Positions 33,272 through 41,180 of a DNA stretch of 64,000 nt are shown here, one piece after another (position 1 is the first letter of the stretch; each line of letters begins with the position of its first letter). The translations under genes and the position numbers were made by a program. The notes beneath the pieces are model-generated. The model was not told the DNA's origin. It worked only from the letters and a program-made list of their open reading frames with translations, and ran no database searches. Source of the DNA: Chitinophaga sp. sic0106 (GTDB taxonomy: Bacteria > Bacteroidota > Bacteroidia > Chitinophagales > Chitinophagaceae); the NCBI RefSeq assembly GCF_019219075.1, contig NZ_JAHUWJ010000008.1, positions 1 through 64,000 of the forward strand. The letters are read 5' to 3'.

Positions 33272-33841
33272 TTATTTTTTGCTGGTATCGTCTTCATCTT
33301 CATCTACCCAGTCCTCGTCGATGTATTCATCATCGTCCCAGTCTTCATCATCATCTTCATCGATGAGCAGGCTTGCTTCAGAGCCGGGTTCTACCTGGTT
33401 ATTGCGCCAGTAGCTGATGATTTCATTTGCTTTGGCACTAACGGGATCGAATGTACGGATGACATTGCCTTCGAAGAGTGCTTCGGTATCCAGGTTGGTG
33501 GTGATGGCATCGAAACAGGCCTGGAGGATGGCGAGGCTGCCGGCTGTGTTCCGCAGGGCGTTGTACGACAAGCGGATGGCATCGAAGGAGCCGCTGCTGT
33601 GAAATACTTCTTCGCCATTTAGCATAGGGAACAGCCATACGATTACATCGTCGCCGGCTTCTTCACTGTTAAGAATACCAAAAAAGTCGTCTAACTGCTC
33701 AAAGCCCAGTGGGGCCAGCTTCTCGAAGGCGTTATTACGAGGGGCAAATTTAGGATGTGTTTCACCCGTAATCAGGAACAAATCTCCGAAGCCAGGTTTC
33801 GTTTTAGTAAAACGGAAGTCAATGAGGATGTCATTTTCCAT
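33272..33841 (-). CDS. Hypothetical protein with acidic C-terminal tail
   Basis: A 189-residue cytoplasmic protein. Residues 1-150 form an unrecognised globular domain (NDILIDFRFTKTKPGFGDLF, LGFEQLDDFFGIL, AILQACFDAITTNL). The last ~30 residues are almost wholly Asp and Glu with Trp and Tyr spaced between them (DEDWDD, EYIDEDWVDEDED). Such tails may mimic DNA or bind basic partners, but no such role is shown. Single gene with its own terminator. Confidence 0.7.
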   Translation of the reverse strand: MENDILIDFRFTKTKPGFGDLFLITGETHPKFAPRNNAFEKLAPLGFEQLDDFFGILNSEEAGDDVIVWLFPMLNGEEVFHSSGSFDAIRLSYNALRNTAGSLAILQACFDAITTNLDTEALFEGNVIRTFDPVSAKANEIISYWRNNQVEPGSEASLLIDEDDDEDWDDDEYIDEDWVDEDEDDTSKK

Positions 33842-33951
33842 TGATGCGCATTGTAGTTTGTGGCGTAATTTAAAGGAATATTTGCAATATGAAGGGTAAA
33901 TTATACCAATGGTAATTACGGTGTCGTTATGCGAATGTTATTCAAAAACAA

Positions 33952-33976
33952 AAGGGGCTGCGGTTGGCAGCCCCTT
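33952..33976 (-). terminator. Terminator of nagB-LmbE
   Basis: AAGGGGCTGC and GCAGCCCCTT form a 10-bp stem with a GGTTG loop; on the minus strand it is followed by TTGTTTTTG. It is 24 bases after the stop at 34001. Confidence 0.85.
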
Positions 33977-34000
33977 GCAAGAAATATGTACACTATGCAA

Positions 34001-35926
34001 TTACATAAAATGGTAGCGCACGAAAGCTTCCATGGCTGCATATTGCTGTAATCCGAGTTTATCGTATAACTGAGCGGTATTTGCGTTACGGTCTTCCGCA
34101 CGCTCCCAGAACTCGCGGCTATCAGTACCCTGGAAAGGTACTACGTCTTTCTGGCTCTGGTGGATGAAGATACCGAGGCGTTTTTGGTATACCTGGTCAG
34201 GGCTCATGGCTACTGCCATTTCGATTTCATGGATTTCCCATTCCTGCCATGCACCTTTGTACAGCCATACCCAGCAATCCTTAGCCCAGTCGTCGTTTTT
34301 AACGATTTCCAGTGCAGCAAAGATGATGTCCAGACATACTTTGTGGGTACCATGCGGATCGGCGAGGTCACCAGCGCAATATACCTGTTGTGGCTTGATT
34401 TTGCGGAGCAGGTCTACCGTCAGTTTCACATCTTCAGGACCCATTGGTTTCTTTTCTACCAGGCCGGTTTCATAGAAAGGCAGGTTCATGAAGTGCTCAT
34501 TACCTTCGGCGATACCTACGTAGCGGCAGGTAGCTTTTGCTTCGCAGCGGCGGATCAGTCCTTTGATGGAGCGGATCTCTGGGGTATCTTTCTGGCTTGG
34601 TTTTTTGCTGTTGATAAACGCTTTGGCGTCAGCCAGAATTTGGGTGGACTTGCTACCATCGATATCGAACATATTTTCGAAACCCACGGCGAAGTCTACG
34701 AAGCGTAGTACGAATTCATCTGTAACAGCGATGTTACCGGAAGTCTGGTAAGCTACGTGTACATCATGGCCTTGCTCATGCAGGCGGATGAAAGTACCAC
34801 CCATGGAGATGATATCATCGTCCGGATGCGGAGAGAAGATCAGCGCCGTTTTTTTGGCAGGCTCTGAACGCTCAGGGTGCTTAGGCAGCTGAGGACCAGG
34901 TTTACCGCCAGGCCATCCGGTGATGGTGTCGCGGATAGCGTTGAATTCTTTAATATTCAGCTCATATGCAGAACCGTATTGTACAACGAGGTCGTTCAAA
35001 CCATTTTCGTTGTAGTCCTTATCGGTGAGCATGAGGATAGGCTTGTTCAGTTTGAGCGCGAGGCCGGTTACGGCTTTGCGGATCAGTTTAGGCGTCCATT
35101 CGCAGTCGCCGGTGAGCCAAGGCTCTTTAAAGCGGGTGAGGTCAGCAGCAGCCTGCTCATCGATTACGAATTTGCAGTTAGCATGCTGTTGCAGCAGGGA
35201 TGCGGGCACCTGGTCGGAGCTCTGCCCTTCTACTGAACGGCGAACGATCTTTGACTTGTGGGAACCCCAGGCCATCAGCAGTACACGCTTAGCCTTCATG
35301 ATGGAACCGATACCCATGGTGATAGCCAAACGGGGCACCTGGCTCATGTTAGGGAACTCATATGCGTTTGCCAGACGGGTACTGTTGTCCAGCGTGATCA
35401 GACGTGTGTGGGAGTTGATGTTCGAACCAGGCTCGTTAAAACCGATATGCCCGTTGTTACCGATACCCAGGATCTGGATATCAATACCACCGGCTTCTTC
35501 GATTTTTTTGTCGTACTGCTCGCAGTACTTTTTGATCTGGTCTTTCTGGATCGTACCATCCGGAACGTTGTAATTGCCTTCAGGAATATCCACATGATTG
35601 AACAGGTGTTCTTTCATAAAGCGGTTGTAGCTCTGGAGAGCATCCGGCTCTATTGGGTAGTATTCATCCAGGTTAAACGTAATTACATTTTTGAAACTCA
35701 GTCCTTCTTCCTTGTGCAGGCGTACAAGTTCGGCATAGAGAAACTTAGGAGTGGAGCCTGTCGCCAGTCCTAATACACATTGTTGATTGGCAGCCTGACG
35801 CTCGCGGATCAGCGCGGCGATTTCCCGGGCAACTGCTTTGGAACCCTCTTTGGCAGAGGAATGAATTTCCACAGCAATTTGCTCAAAGCTGTCGATCAGT
35901 TCGATTTCCTGATGATTAATCGTCAT
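34001..35926 (-). CDS. nagB: Glucosamine-6-phosphate deaminase fused to a PIG-L/LmbE-like deacetylase domain
   Basis: A 641-residue two-domain protein, the form common in Bacteroidota. Residues 1-~275 are NagB, which converts glucosamine 6-phosphate to fructose 6-phosphate and ammonia: GLATGSTP (53-60, phosphate loop), NLDEYY with Asp87, and GIGNNGHIGFNEP with His160 and the catalytic Glu. Residues ~360-641 are LmbE-like, with SPHPDDD (HPDD at 367-370, the zinc-binding motif) and DPHGTH, fitting an N-acetylglucosamine deacetylase fold. If both parts work, one protein could deacetylate and deaminate GlcNAc-6-phosphate; no separate NagA is seen in this window. Own transcription unit with terminator. 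Confidence 0.92.
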   Translation of the reverse strand: MTINHQEIELIDSFEQIAVEIHSSAKEGSKAVAREIAALIRERQAANQQCVLGLATGSTPKFLYAELVRLHKEEGLSFKNVITFNLDEYYPIEPDALQSYNRFMKEHLFNHVDIPEGNYNVPDGTIQKDQIKKYCEQYDKKIEEAGGIDIQILGIGNNGHIGFNEPGSNINSHTRLITLDNSTRLANAYEFPNMSQVPRLAITMGIGSIMKAKRVLLMAWGSHKSKIVRRSVEGQSSDQVPASLLQQHANCKFVIDEQAAADLTRFKEPWLTGDCEWTPKLIRKAVTGLALKLNKPILMLTDKDYNENGLNDLVVQYGSAYELNIKEFNAIRDTITGWPGGKPGPQLPKHPERSEPAKKTALIFSPHPDDDIISMGGTFIRLHEQGHDVHVAYQTSGNIAVTDEFVLRFVDFAVGFENMFDIDGSKSTQILADAKAFINSKKPSQKDTPEIRSIKGLIRRCEAKATCRYVGIAEGNEHFMNLPFYETGLVEKKPMGPEDVKLTVDLLRKIKPQQVYCAGDLADPHGTHKVCLDIIFAALEIVKNDDWAKDCWVWLYKGAWQEWEIHEIEMAVAMSPDQVYQKRLGIFIHQSQKDVVPFQGTDSREFWERAEDRNANTAQLYDKLGLQQYAAMEAFVRYHFM

Positions 35927-35928
35927 TT

Positions 35929-35940
35929 GTAAACGTTTTT
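35929..35940. promoter_or_regulatory. Candidate LacI-type operator before nagB
   Basis: GTAAACGTTTTT, with the 8-base palindrome AAACGTTT and an ACGT core. It lies 3 bases from the nagB ATG and resembles the perfect palindrome at 45199-45210. Confidence 0.4.
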
Positions 35941-36134
35941 GATTAGATGCGGTTTAAAAACGAGCCGGAAAATTAAAAAAAATACTGCTAATATCTACTT
36001 TTATTTAGCACTTATTTAATTGAAAATTATTCTGAACGGATAAAACCTTTTTATATCTGATTCCGTTATTATACTTGAATGCTATCGGGAATGCTTTTTT
36101 CATAATATAAATTAGGTGTAGGAGTCAACAAAAA

Positions 36135-36160
36135 AACCGTCTGGTGTATGCCAGACGGTT
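36135..36160 (-). terminator. Terminator of the amino-sugar operon
   Basis: AACCGTCTGG and CCAGACGGTT form a 10-bp stem with a 6-base loop; the minus strand continues with T5. It lies 80 bases after the GH20 stop. Confidence 0.85.
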
Positions 36161-36183
36161 CTTTTTTTTCTTTCCTGTAGCGG

Positions 36184-36230
36184 ATTTCCGGCATCATTGG
36201 GTGGGAGCCCTGCCAAGACAGGCACCGCAT
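36184..36230 (-). repeat. Diverged relative of the palindromic element
   Basis: CATTGGGTGGGAGCC aligns with CATTGGCTGGGTTCC of copy 2 (24302-24316), and on the minus strand CAGGGCTCCCACCC matches 13 of 14 bases of CAGGGCTTCCACCC in copy 3 (41137-41150). It lies 10 bases after the GH20 stop, like the other copies. The hairpins are poorly kept. Confidence 0.35.
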
Positions 36231-36239
36231 AATTCCCGA

Positions 36240-38537
36240 TTAGTTAATTATAATTTCATCAATAAACATCCAGGCCGGGCTACCCGCACCTACAGCTCCC
36301 GCAGGGATATTACCGTAAGGAGTGGCTTGCACCTTCACATATTTAGCCCTCACTGGTTCGAATTTTCCTCTCCATCTGTACACACCTTCTTTATTAAAGC
36401 TATTCACGACCACCTTCTCCCGGTAAGTTTTACCATCTTCCGAAACAGAAAAAACAACAGACTTTGGTGGATAAATCCAGTCGGATTTAGCATTGACGGT
36501 ATTAATGCCGAACTCGCTGATATCCTGAATGCTATCCAGTTCCACCACCGCAATGAGCGGAGTGGTTTTATATCCGAACCATTGATTGTCATTATATTCC
36601 GGTGCTCCTTCAATGCCATTTACCAGGGCAGCAGGGCTACCGGGGTTATAGTTTTTCTCCGGTTGGTTTGTCAGGGTAATTTTTTTGCCTACACCCTTAT
36701 GATACAGGAATGCCTGGCTATACTCGGTGCCAAAAGGGATGCCATCCTGGAATACCTGCGCACGAACGGTACCGGTTTTTGTTACCTGAATCGGTTCAGT
36801 ATACGCAGTGCCTTGTGGCCTAGGAGCTGTGCCATCGGTCGTATAAGTGATTTTACCACCATCCAGCTTGGCATCCAGTTTCACCTGCATACCACCTTTC
36901 TGGTTATCTTCCACCACGCCGGTGATTTCAAACACATGTTTAGCGTAGTTAACATGTTTCTGATCCAGGCGTTTTAAATGTACTTTCAACCTTTCTACAA
37001 AGTTGTTGTAATCGCGTTTGTCGGCCGGTGACCACAGTACCTCTGCCAGGGCAGTAGCGCGTGGGTACACCATGTATTCCATATGTTCAGGGCTGGCGAT
37101 GTATTCAGACCAGAGATTGGCCTGCGCTCCCTTGATATATTTAGCTTCGTCGGCAGTCAGCTCCGTAGGAACCGGCTCGTATTCATATACCTTGCTCACC
37201 GGCAGGTAACCGCCGATCGCCAGTGGTTCGGTTTTGCTCTTGGACTGGTACTTATCAAAATAGCAGTAGTTGCCAGGTGTCATGATCACATCATGATGCT
37301 GTTTGGCGGCGGTGATACCACCTTCGATGCCTCTCCAGCTCATTACGGTGGCATTTGGCGCCAGGCCACCTTCCAGGATTTCATCCCAGCCGATGATCTG
37401 CTTGCCTTGTGCGTTGAGGTATTTTTCCATCCGCTGGATAAAATAGCTTTGCAGGGCATGTTCATCCTTCAGGCCAAGGGCTTTAATGCGTGCCTGGCAT
37501 TTAGGACATTTTTCCCAACGTACTTTCGGACATTCGTCGCCGCCAATGTGAATGTACTTGCTTGGAAACAGCGGCAGTACTTCTTCCATCACTGATTCGA
37601 GGAAAGTAAATACGCTGTCGTTACCGGCGCAAAAAACATCGTCCAGTACGCCCCATCCGGTGCCTACTTCGTACGGGCCGCCGGTGCAACCCAGGTGAGG
37701 GTATGCGGCGAGTGCTGCCAAGGCATGGCCTGGCATTTCTATTTCCGGAATAACCGTTACGAAATGCTCAGCAGCATATTTCACTACTTCTTTTACTTCT
37801 TCCTGGGTATAAAAACCGCCATATGGTTTACCATCGAATTTCCCTTCCCCGTAGTGGCCGGCCATGGTTTCCTTGCGCTTGGAAGCTACTTCCTGCAAGC
37901 GTGGGAAACGTTTGATTTCAATTCTCCAGCCCTGGTCGTCGGTGAGGTGCCAGTGGAAAGTATTGTACTTATGCATGGCCATCAGGTCGATGTATTTCTT
38001 GATGAAATCCACTGGGAAGAAATGGCGGCTAACATCCAGGTGCAGGCCGCGGTAACCGAAGCGGGGTGCATCCTGAATGCTTACACCCGGTACATACATG
38101 GCATTGGCTTTTTCTACCGGCAGCAGCTGTATGAGCGACTGTACCCCATAAAAAGTACCGGCGCCGGTATTACCGTTGATGGTGATTGTTTTGTTATTTA
38201 CCTCCAGCGTATAGCCTTCTGCGTTAGTAGTGTCATTGCCGCTGTGGAGCAGGATGGCATTGTCGCTGCCTTGGGCAGCAATCTCCAGTTCATAACCGGT
38301 AAGTTCTTTCACCCAGCTGTTGAAGAGGGCGGCTGTTTGTTTGTCCGCATCGTTGCCTGCCACGATCACGGTACGTTTGTTCAGCAGGAAAGAGTCGGCT
38401 TTTTCCTGCACACTAACCGGCATAGGAATGATGCTCACTTTGCCTTTCGGCGTGCCTGCATTGTTGCTGTTGCTGCAGCTGAACAGTCCCAGGAGGGCTG
38501 CTGTGAGGCCCCAGAGCGATAATTTTTTCAATGTCAT
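36240..38537 (-). CDS. Beta-N-acetylhexosaminidase, GH20 lipoprotein
   Basis: A 765-residue surface or periplasmic enzyme that removes terminal GlcNAc/GalNAc from chitin oligosaccharides and glycans. Lipoprotein signal with Cys21 (LLGLFSC). A GH20b-type N-terminal domain (about 35-155) precedes the catalytic barrel: RGLHLDVSRHF, WHLTDDQGWR and HIGGDECP with the Asp334-Glu335 pair, and QANLWSE. After ~530 come a FN3/CHB-like beta domain with YTTDGTAPRP and a C-terminal F5/8-type carbohydrate-binding domain. It is the last gene of the amino-sugar operon, 17 bp from its neighbour. Confidence 0.95.
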   Translation of the reverse strand: MTLKKLSLWGLTAALLGLFSCSNSNNAGTPKGKVSIIPMPVSVQEKADSFLLNKRTVIVAGNDADKQTAALFNSWVKELTGYELEIAAQGSDNAILLHSGNDTTNAEGYTLEVNNKTITINGNTGAGTFYGVQSLIQLLPVEKANAMYVPGVSIQDAPRFGYRGLHLDVSRHFFPVDFIKKYIDLMAMHKYNTFHWHLTDDQGWRIEIKRFPRLQEVASKRKETMAGHYGEGKFDGKPYGGFYTQEEVKEVVKYAAEHFVTVIPEIEMPGHALAALAAYPHLGCTGGPYEVGTGWGVLDDVFCAGNDSVFTFLESVMEEVLPLFPSKYIHIGGDECPKVRWEKCPKCQARIKALGLKDEHALQSYFIQRMEKYLNAQGKQIIGWDEILEGGLAPNATVMSWRGIEGGITAAKQHHDVIMTPGNYCYFDKYQSKSKTEPLAIGGYLPVSKVYEYEPVPTELTADEAKYIKGAQANLWSEYIASPEHMEYMVYPRATALAEVLWSPADKRDYNNFVERLKVHLKRLDQKHVNYAKHVFEITGVVEDNQKGGMQVKLDAKLDGGKITYTTDGTAPRPQGTAYTEPIQVTKTGTVRAQVFQDGIPFGTEYSQAFLYHKGVGKKITLTNQPEKNYNPGSPAALVNGIEGAPEYNDNQWFGYKTTPLIAVVELDSIQDISEFGINTVNAKSDWIYPPKSVVFSVSEDGKTYREKVVVNSFNKEGVYRWRGKFEPVRAKYVKVQATPYGNIPAGAVGAGSPAWMFIDEIIIN

Positions 38538-38554
38538 ATTACGGTGATAGTTGT

Positions 38555-39322
38555 TTAAAAGCTGATCTCTGCAAATACAGGACGGTGATCAGAAGCCATT
38601 GGCTCATTGATCACCTTTATCTGCGTGGCTTTCCAGCTGGCAGGTGCTTTTGCAGTCATGATATAATCCAGTTTGATCCGTGGTTTTTCCGAAGGAAAGC
38701 TCGGCCCTGAATCGGCAGATATATCGGTAAATAATTTCTTGAAAGTAGCGATGGGCTTACTGTCTGGCAAGGCATTGAAATCTCCGGCGATGATCACCGG
38801 CAATTTGCTTTTGCTGAAATGATTGCTGAGCAGTTCCGCTTCCTGGATACGCCAGGTGTCCTCATCTTCCACATCGAGGTGGGTGCTGGCAAAGCGTACG
38901 CCTTTGGTGCCTGGGATTTGTGCTACAATAATGCCGGATGCCCTTGGCTCTTTTCCTTCACCTACCGGCATTTGCAGGGTGGTGGCTTCCTTGATGGGAT
39001 AGCGGGAAAGGATGCCGGTACCATAGCCACCACCATCGTATTTCATGGAGCGGCCAAAGTAACAATGCATGCCGGTGAGCTTAGCCAGTTCTTTCAGCTG
39101 GTCAATTTTTCCACTGCGGCCGGTAGCGCTGTCCACTTCCTGTAATGCTACCAGGTCGGGCATTTCCGCATTGATCACTGCTGCAATGGCAGGCAGGTCA
39201 ATTACGTTTTTCATGTTGGCAGCATGGTGGATATTGTAGCTGAGTACTTTTATTTTATGTTGGGAGATGCCGGCGCTGCTGATTAAGGAGAGCAGCAGGG
39301 CGGCAATAAAAACTCTTTTCAT
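38555..39322 (-). CDS. Secreted endonuclease/exonuclease/phosphatase-family protein
   Basis: A 255-residue exported protein (signal about 1-20). The metal-dependent phosphodiesterase fold is clear: VLSYNIHHA, LVALQEVDS (metal Glu), THLDVEDEDTWR, IIAGDFNALPDS and the final SDHRPVFAEI. Relatives act on phosphoinositides, sphingomyelin or sugar phosphates, or as nucleases; the substrate cannot be fixed. It lies between a phosphodiesterase-type gene (7 bp) and GH20 (17 bp), so it is part of the amino-sugar operon, perhaps removing phosphate-containing substituents. Confidence 0.86.
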   Translation of the reverse strand: MKRVFIAALLLSLISSAGISQHKIKVLSYNIHHAANMKNVIDLPAIAAVINAEMPDLVALQEVDSATGRSGKIDQLKELAKLTGMHCYFGRSMKYDGGGYGTGILSRYPIKEATTLQMPVGEGKEPRASGIIVAQIPGTKGVRFASTHLDVEDEDTWRIQEAELLSNHFSKSKLPVIIAGDFNALPDSKPIATFKKLFTDISADSGPSFPSEKPRIKLDYIMTAKAPASWKATQIKVINEPMASDHRPVFAEISF

Positions 39323-39329
39323 TAGCGGC

Positions 39330-40211
39330 TTATTTAAATGCTTCCATAACAGGACGACCGGTCCATACCTGCGGTGTTTTCAGACCCAAGATCCATGCGA
39401 TAGTAGCGGCGGTATCGTAGGTCATCACACTGTTTTTGATATGGGTATTCTTTTTAACACCAGGGCCCTGGATGATCCATGGGATCTGCATCTCATCCAT
39501 AGACTTGCCACCATGGCCTTTCTTAATACCTCCGTGGTCAGCAGTAAGGATGATGATGGAATTTTCCCACATGCCTGCATCTTTTATTCCCTGGAAAATT
39601 TTTCCCAGCAGCACATCGTTTTTTTGTACCTGTGCATAGTATTCAGGCGTGTGGTGACCGATGTTATGACCTACCCCATCCGGTTCATCGAAGTGAATGA
39701 ACAGGAAGTCAGGTTTCTTAGCTTTAAGATAAGTAATTGCTTCGGTGGTTGCAAGCGAATCGTTGTCGTGCGTAGCTACGCTGTGATTAACCGCCTGTTT
39801 AGGGAAGAGGTAGCCAATGCCTTGCCAGCTGTAGATCACGCCGATTTCAGCTTTCGGCTTTTGTTCGCGCAGGAGGGTATAGATAGAAGGGAACATGCCG
39901 TATTGATCCAGTACGCGGGAGGGCAGTTCAGGTACTTTGCTGTCCCACTCCGTATAGCCGTGCAGTTCAGGGCCAGCACCCATCACCATGGATGCCCAGT
40001 TAACAGCACTGGAGGAGGGGAGTACGCTTCTGGCTTCGAGAGTCCAGGCGCCGTCCTGCATCATTTTTTTCATTACGGGATTGTCGGCTTTAGGGAAGGA
40101 ATAGGCGCCGAAGCCGTCCATTCCGATCAGGATAACATGGCGCACACCTTTAACCTGTGCGTGGGCGAAAGTGCTGCCCAGCAGCAATGCTGCAAGAATC
40201 AGTTTTTTCAT
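39330..40211 (-). CDS. Secreted alkaline phosphatase-superfamily phosphodiesterase
   Basis: A 293-residue exported protein (MKKLILAALLLGSTFAHA signal). It matches the type I phosphodiesterase/nucleotide pyrophosphatase group: LIGMDGFGAY (first metal Asp), LPSSSAVNWASM (nucleophile region, Ser where Thr is common), FDEPDGVGH and LTADHGGIKKGHGG (metal ligands). The ATG at 40211 is chosen; a GTG 9 bases upstream would add three residues before a good signal peptide. It is in the amino-sugar operon between cutC and the EEP-fold gene; the substrate is unknown. Confidence 0.86.
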   Translation of the reverse strand: MKKLILAALLLGSTFAHAQVKGVRHVILIGMDGFGAYSFPKADNPVMKKMMQDGAWTLEARSVLPSSSAVNWASMVMGAGPELHGYTEWDSKVPELPSRVLDQYGMFPSIYTLLREQKPKAEIGVIYSWQGIGYLFPKQAVNHSVATHDNDSLATTEAITYLKAKKPDFLFIHFDEPDGVGHNIGHHTPEYYAQVQKNDVLLGKIFQGIKDAGMWENSIIILTADHGGIKKGHGGKSMDEMQIPWIIQGPGVKKNTHIKNSVMTYDTAATIAWILGLKTPQVWTGRPVMEAFK

Positions 40212-40217
40212 ATTGTT

Positions 40218-40225
40218 CACGTTTA
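40218..40225. promoter_or_regulatory. Weak ACGT-core match before the phosphodiesterase gene
   Basis: TAAACGTG on the minus strand, the same 8-mer seen at the permease start (45097-45104). It is only a half palindrome, so support is weak. Confidence 0.2.
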
Positions 40226-40265
40226 AATTATAGCGTCGCTGTTAAGGCAAACGGCTAAAATAGGA

Positions 40266-41027
40266 TTATTGGCTGGATATTGCCAATGCTTTTTCAGCTA
40301 TTTCACGTATTAATCGCACTTCACTTTCCTGGGATTCGGAGATACCGTATTCCGGTACGCCGGGGATGCCGCCCATACTTACGTTTGGGTTGCGGTATTC
40401 CATTTTGCTGTCGGTGTAGGCTTTTGCGGAAGTATGAAATTCCGTTACGCCGGTGGTTTTTACCAGGGTATCGATGTTGGTGCTTCGCACGCCAGAACCG
40501 GCCATGATGGCTATTCTGTCGTCCGCCCTTTCTACCAGTTCCTTCAGTAGTTCTGCTCCTTCCATGGCGGTGTTGCGGCAGCCGGAGGTAAGTATTCTTT
40601 CGCAGCCGATGGAGATGATATCTTCCAGTGCTTCAAAAGGGTTGTCGGTCATATCGAAGGCGCGGTGAAAGGTAACGCCCATGGGCCATGCGAGGTCCAC
40701 CAGCTCTTTACAGCGGGCTTTATCCACTTTACCGTTGGGGGTGAGTATACCGATGACAACGCCGTTGCAGCCTAGTTGTTTACACAGTAGCACGTCGCGT
40801 TTCATGGTATCGAATTCGATATCGGAATATAGAAAATCGCCACCACGGGGGCGTATGATCGGGTAGAGGTCAATTTTTACTTTTTCGCGTGCCAGGGCGA
40901 TGGTGCCATAGCTGGGGGTGGTGCCGCCTTCCAGGAGGTTATCACAGAGTTCTATTCGGGAGGCGCCGCCTTTTTCTGCTGCGATGCAGGAGGTGACGGA
41001 GCCGGCGCAGATTTCCAGGGTGAGCAT
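40266..41027 (-). CDS. cutC: CutC-family protein
   Basis: A 253-residue TIM-barrel protein of the CutC family. MLTLEICAGSVTSCIAAEKG, RIELCDNLLEGGTTPSYG, IRPRGGDFLYSD, VTFHRAFDM and RILTSGC are all strongly conserved in this family. It was first linked to copper handling in E. coli, but its biochemical role is not settled. The start at 41027 gives the standard N terminus; the longer version would read into the hairpin region. Here it lies inside an amino-sugar operon, 45 bp before a phosphodiesterase gene, which fits a sugar or glycan role as well as copper. Confidence 0.92.
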   Translation of the reverse strand: MLTLEICAGSVTSCIAAEKGGASRIELCDNLLEGGTTPSYGTIALAREKVKIDLYPIIRPRGGDFLYSDIEFDTMKRDVLLCKQLGCNGVVIGILTPNGKVDKARCKELVDLAWPMGVTFHRAFDMTDNPFEALEDIISIGCERILTSGCRNTAMEGAELLKELVERADDRIAIMAGSGVRSTNIDTLVKTTGVTEFHTSAKAYTDSKMEYRNPNVSMGGIPGVPEYGISESQESEVRLIREIAEKALAISSQ

Positions 41028-41051
41028 GGTGTAATGATTTGTGGTTTTCTT

Positions 41052-41102
41052 GCAAAGCAGCAAAACACCCAAGCAGCTAAGGCTGGTGTTTTGTTGTTTT
41101 GC
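41052..41102 (-). repeat. Imperfect 18-bp stem-loop before cutC
   Basis: 41052-41069 pairs with 41085-41102 (GCAAAGCAGCAAAACACC with GGTGTTTTGTTGTTTTGC, two G-T pairs) around a 15-base loop. It directly abuts the next hairpin and is not followed by a T-run on the gene strand, so it is unlikely to be a plain terminator. Confidence 0.6.
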
Positions 41103-41171
41103 GGCTTGAAAGAGGGCCTTCGGCCCTCTTTCAAGCCAGGGCTTCCACCCGCCGCCGGCGGGTGGAAGCCC
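41103..41171 (-). repeat. Copy 3 of the two-hairpin element, with perfect stems
   Basis: Hairpin A: 41103-41118 with 41122-41137, 16 bp, loop TTC. Hairpin B: 41139-41153 with 41157-41171, 15 bp, loop GCC. The layout (CC-TTC-GG hairpin, then a GGG-starting GC-rich hairpin, then a gene's 3' end) is that of copies 1 and 2. It lies 9 bases after the stop of the glycosylasparaginase gene. Confidence 0.65.
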
Positions 41172-41180
41172 CAGGGGAAA

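Larger units (their letters stand above)
35927..36239. other. Gap between nagB and the GH20 gene
   Basis: No gene seen. From right to left it holds a diverged palindromic element (36184-36230), the GH20 terminator (36135-36160), an AT-rich stretch that should contain the nagB promoter and, against the nagB ATG, the candidate operator at 35929-35940. Confidence 0.6.
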
